In this document: positions 61,030 to 64,000 of the stretch, piece after piece
Numbering within the stretch: the first letter of the stretch is position 1
Layout of the letters: every line of letters starts with the position of its first letter
Source of the DNA: Symbiodinium natans
Taxonomy: Eukaryota > Sar > Dinophyceae > Suessiales > Symbiodiniaceae
Direction: 5' to 3'
NCBI GenBank assembly: GCA_905221605.1
Contig: CAJNDS010002723.1
Coordinates: forward strand, 1,035,316 to 1,099,315
DNA: 64,000 bases
Notes under the pieces: generated by a model
Told to the model about the DNA's origin: nothing
Databases searched by the model: none
The model's input: the letters and a program-made list of their open reading frames with translations, nothing else
Program-made: the position numbers and the translations under genes

Positions 61030-61557
61030 TATGGAATGCAGCAAATGCACCGTTTCTCATGGTCCTTGCAAGGCGATGATTAGGGTAACTCAGTAGTGCG
61101 TATCATGGTTTTCTGAAGACTTAGCGTAACCCAAATGAGACCATCCTTTGAAGAACTGGTCAAGTGCTTGCAAAGCTATGCTCGGTCGTCGGGATAGAGC
61201 TTGGAGGGGGGACCTCATTTCTGCATGGGGTGGTTGAGAAGGCACTGCAGAGGGGTCAGGCTCAGCTTTGCCTCCTACCTGCAAGTCATTCGAAAGGCCC
61301 GGTCATTCGGCCGGAGTAGGAAGTGGGGGCCCTTTCGTGATTGCAGAGGACGCTGTGCAACACCAAAACCATCAACCCTGCACCCATGTCACCGCGAGTC
61401 CAGGACTGGAGACTGAGTTCTTGAAATCTCGCTCTAGTGTCCGGGAGATGGACTCCGTTCTTCGTGGGACGATGGAGGTGCCACCACCTTTTTTGGGCGC
61501 GGGGTTTTAGGCCTTTAGGGGATTAAGGGGTTTAGGGTTTAGTCTGAGGCCTCCCTA

Positions 61558-61909
61558 GCCATGCTGCCTCGAAAGGCGTGCTGCATGAATCATTGCGTGC
61601 TGCCTCACGCGCCGCACCTCGCACTCGGACGTGTAGGAGGCGGACGCGCGCAATTGAGACAGCATGCAAAGTTCAGGCAGCACCCACCCCCAGACAGCAT
61701 GCAGAGTGCACTCACGTTTTGGCGTTCCAGATTCACCGTGAAGGTATTTTGAATTTCAAGCAGAAACTCAGTGGCTGCTACTGCATGCTGCCTCGAGTTG
61801 CGTGCTGCATGAATAATTGCGTGCTGCCTCACCGGGTGCACTTCACACTCGTGCGTGTAGGAGGCGGACGCACGCAATTGAGACAGCATGCAAAAGTTCA
61901 GGCAGCACC
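61558..61909. repeat. direct duplication, two ~127-bp copies
   Basis: 61558-61684 and 61783-61909 share catgctgcctcg, gcgtgctgcatgaat, cgtgtaggaggcggacgc and gcaattgagacagcatgcaa. Each copy also holds internal gcatgctg/cagcatgc palindromes. Spacing 225 bp. Confidence 0.9.
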
Positions 61910-62144
61910 TTTATTGAGGCGGCATGGCTTTGGAGGCTCTTGATTTAGAGTTTAGGGGATTAAGGGGATTAAGGGGTTTAGGGTTTAGGGTGTAGGGCAC
62001 ACACACTGTTGTCATCAGTGGTCTGCTTGTACGCGTCGGAAGCGCAAGGGGTTTGCAGGTTTCGTACTACCAGCAAGGATGGTAGGACCTCAGCTCCACA
62101 ACAAAAGTCCCCAGTCATTGAAGGCCTCATATGCGTCCTATAGC

Positions 62145-62234
62145 TTGGGATGTTCCCCCTTTATACTAACAGCTCCTTAATGGGACTATAATCGGGGGAG
62201 GGGTACTATAATAGGAGCGGCTAGTATAAGGGGG
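62145..62234. mobile_element. family A element truncated by telomeric units
   Basis: TTGGGATGTTCCCCCTTTAT to agtataagggggaa. The final CATCCCAA is replaced by cccctaaaccctaaac from 62235. Confidence 0.8.
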
Positions 62235-62332
62235 AACCCCTAAACCCTAAACCCTACACCCTACACCCTACACCCTAAACCCTAAACCCTAAACCCTAAA
62301 CCCTAAACCCTAAACCCTAAACCCTAAACCTA
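62235..62332 (-). repeat. interstitial telomeric tract (CCCTAAA)n with CCCTACA variants
   Basis: About 13 units, joined directly to the broken right TIR of the family A element. Confidence 0.95.
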
Positions 62333-62761
62333 CAGAGGGTTCTCTGTAATTCGGCAAGGCTTGGTTCACGGCAGCAGCCTGGGTCGACGTCTTTACGGCG
62401 TAATAAAGGGGGTCGGAGTAATGACCGGTAGTTTGCCTTATGGTCCCTCGATAAGAAAACTGTAACAAGCCCCAAAACCCTCTTCCAAGCTTTAAGGCCC
62501 CTACATGACACCCCCCAAAGCTCTGACCTGGGAACCAACGGCCCCAAAAAAAATGTGCCATCAACGTCCTGCGGTTCAGCCCCTGCATGAGCAATGGGCG
62601 CCTTCAAGACCATAAACCCTGTGAGCTCCTGAATTGGTGGTTTACGATTTGCGGGGACCCCTAAAGTAGACCCACGAATAGTAGGATGCCCTTAGTGTCA
62701 TAAGGACCCAAAAGGTGCCCCGAATATTGTAAACTCCCAAATGAACAGCAACCCAGCACAG

Positions 62762-62914
62762 GTCGTGGAGGATTTGCTGCAGAGTGCCGCGTCTGCGGCT
62801 GTCACGAGGGCCGAGGACAGCCAAAAGCTACAGATTTGGACGTTCGATGTTTTGGGGTTTGAGGGGGTGCTGTACGTGAGGGACAGAGGCAGCGAGATGG
62901 GCCTTATACCATAA
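62762..62914 (+). CDS. candidate exon, paralogue of 4770-4897
   Basis: Acceptor aacccagcacag; an in-frame ATG lies upstream at 62741. VVEDLLQSAASAAVTRAEDS, QKLQIWTFDVLGFEGVLYVR, DRGSEMGLIP, TAA. The first 27 codons align to 4770-4897, with shared core LL-x2-A-x2-AA-x-TRAE. Independent conservation at protein level makes this one of the firmest coding calls. Function unknown. Confidence 0.6.
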   Translation, partial: VVEDLLQSAASAAVTRAEDSQKLQIWTFDVLGFEGVLYVRDRGSEMGLIP

Positions 62915-63339
62915 ATAAGATGCCCTGTCTACTTTGAGGTATAGTTGTTGATTGCGGATTACTGGGATGTTTGGCGGCATTAGGCCTTGAACCGTATCTC
63001 CAGCTTTTTGTCAGCGCAGAAGTGTAGTCTGTCTAGGTCACAAAGGCTGCTTCGGAATTCGTGTGAAATTCCTCCTGACCCCACCTAAACCGAAGAAGGC
63101 CTAGATCTCTTGAGCCTTGAGCGCAGACCTTCCCCGAACCAAAGCAGGTCCGAAACGCAGACCTGGTTTTGAGTTTAGGGCTTTTAGGGGTTTTGGGGGC
63201 TTTGGGGACCTAAAACCCTAAACCCTGAACCCTGAACCCTGAACCCTGAATTCCTGGTCCAGTACACGCTTCGACTGCGGCTCGGAGCCCTCATGTCCGA
63301 GATCGGAGGCCCGATGGGTTGGGGGGGTTTTCAATTCGC

Positions 63340-63415
63340 GCGGTTTAGGGTTTAGGGTTTAGGGTTTAGGGTTTAGGGTTTAGGGTTTAGGGTTTAGGGT
63401 TTAGGGTTTAGGGTT
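63340..63415 (+). repeat. interstitial telomeric tract (TTTAGGG)n
   Basis: Ten units. Another at 63715-63800. Confidence 0.95.
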
Positions 63416-63481
63416 GTTTCGGAGTTGTTTCGGAAACCTCACACGTTCCCTTGCAGAGTGCTTCGGGGAATAGTAGTAGCC

Positions 63482-63618
63482 CTGCTTAAAAGTACCCCTG
63501 AACCTTCTTATAAGTGCCCTAACCATAGTTACCCTACCCACTTACCCTACCCACTTACCCTACTTAGAACCCTACTTTTACGTAACCATGAACCCTAAAC
63601 CCTAAACCTTCAAAGTAG
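63482..63618. mobile_element. family B element with a 14-bp telomeric insertion in its TIR
   Basis: Interior taaccatagttaccctac typical of the family. The right TIR reads CCATGAACC, then ctaaaccctaaacc, then TTCAAAGTAG, two telomeric units inserted within the TIR. Confidence 0.8.
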
Positions 63619-64000
63619 CCCTTGTGAAGCTGCAGGCAACACTCGGCCTTGCAGCCACCGCAGCTCGCATGCTGTCAGGGGCACGACGAAGGACGGGTTC
63701 AGGGTTCAGGGTTCAGGGTTTAGGGTTTAGGGTTTAGGGTTTAGGGTTTAGGGTTTAGGGTTTAGGGTTTAGGGTTTAGGGTTTAGGGTTTAGGGTTTAA
63801 GCTTTAGGGTTTAGGGTTTAGGCTTTAGGGCCTCTATGCCTCTATTCCCCTTTTGTTTAGGGGCTGGGGCTCCCCGAGAAACCCCTTTTAAACCAAAATG
63901 GGTACCCTCTTTAAGGCCAGGTTCCTCTTGGGTCTAGAGCAGGTTTGGGGTTCGGGTTTAGGCCGGGGCCTTTTGGGCCACAATAGGAGGGGTGAGAGGG

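Noticed and set aside
1-64000. A true chromosome end or telomere
   Set aside because: Telomeric tracts are short, in both orientations and spread over the whole window; none is terminal.

Overview
This is eukaryotic nuclear DNA with no prokaryotic features. The telomere-type heptamer TTTAGGG/CCCTAAA is scattered through almost the whole window in both orientations, as dozens of interstitial tracts. Between the tracts lie short coding-like islands, many of them bounded by AG and GT, and more than a dozen families of short terminal-inverted-repeat (TIR) elements. TTTAGGG telomeres, tiny exons, voltage-channel and EF-hand exon types and intron-forming transposons ('introners') suggest a dinoflagellate or a close alveolate relative such as a chromerid. 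That placement is inference; no rRNA or marker gene is present.

No long uninterrupted gene exists. The longest open frames (up to 188 codons) are about what chance gives in 64 kb, so ORF length proves nothing. Coding calls rest on splice-site context, on frames that continue across removable TIR elements, and on recognisable motifs. Most convincing calls are on the + strand: 0-8 kb (many small exons, one with a paralogue at 62.8 kb), 12-20.4 kb (many exons, several separated exactly by TIR elements), 30.2-33.8 kb (a candidate S4 voltage sensor, a candidate S4-S5/S5 segment and an EF-hand-like loop), 40-42 kb (two more EF-hand-like pieces), and 44-51 kb. How these exons assemble into transcripts cannot be settled from sequence alone. 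In many islands another frame or strand is also open.

TIR families are named here for convenience: A (TTGGGATGTTCCC), B (ACTTGGAGGTTCATGGGTA), C (CTTGGTAGCCCAGTGGTACC), D (CTTAGTAGCTGAGT), E, H, I, J (TGGTTCTTAGTAG), K, N, O, Q, R, S and others. Most are 70-150 bp with TIRs; several copies have 4-bp (C, D, E) or 8-bp (A) target duplications, and A, B, C, D, I, J and S end in ...AG. Several sit exactly between exon-like segments, so the inferred intron is the element itself. This is the architecture of introners.

Telomeric tracts repeatedly interrupt these elements: at least nine copies carry a tract inside the element or lose one end to it. Tracts also abut exon-like segments and supply AG or GT. 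The window therefore records two layered invasions: transposons that behave as introns, and telomeric repeats pasted into them, probably at double-strand breaks.

Other structures are a 2.2-kb element at 51.6-53.8 kb with perfect 25-bp inverted repeats nested inside another repeat, a 58/60-bp-unit palindromic array at 8.3-8.8 kb, a ~468-bp-unit tandem array at 9.5-11.5 kb, a 400-bp (CCTTTAAA)n expansion inside a family K element at 22 kb, and many poly-C/poly-G, GAA, GAGA and AT tracts.
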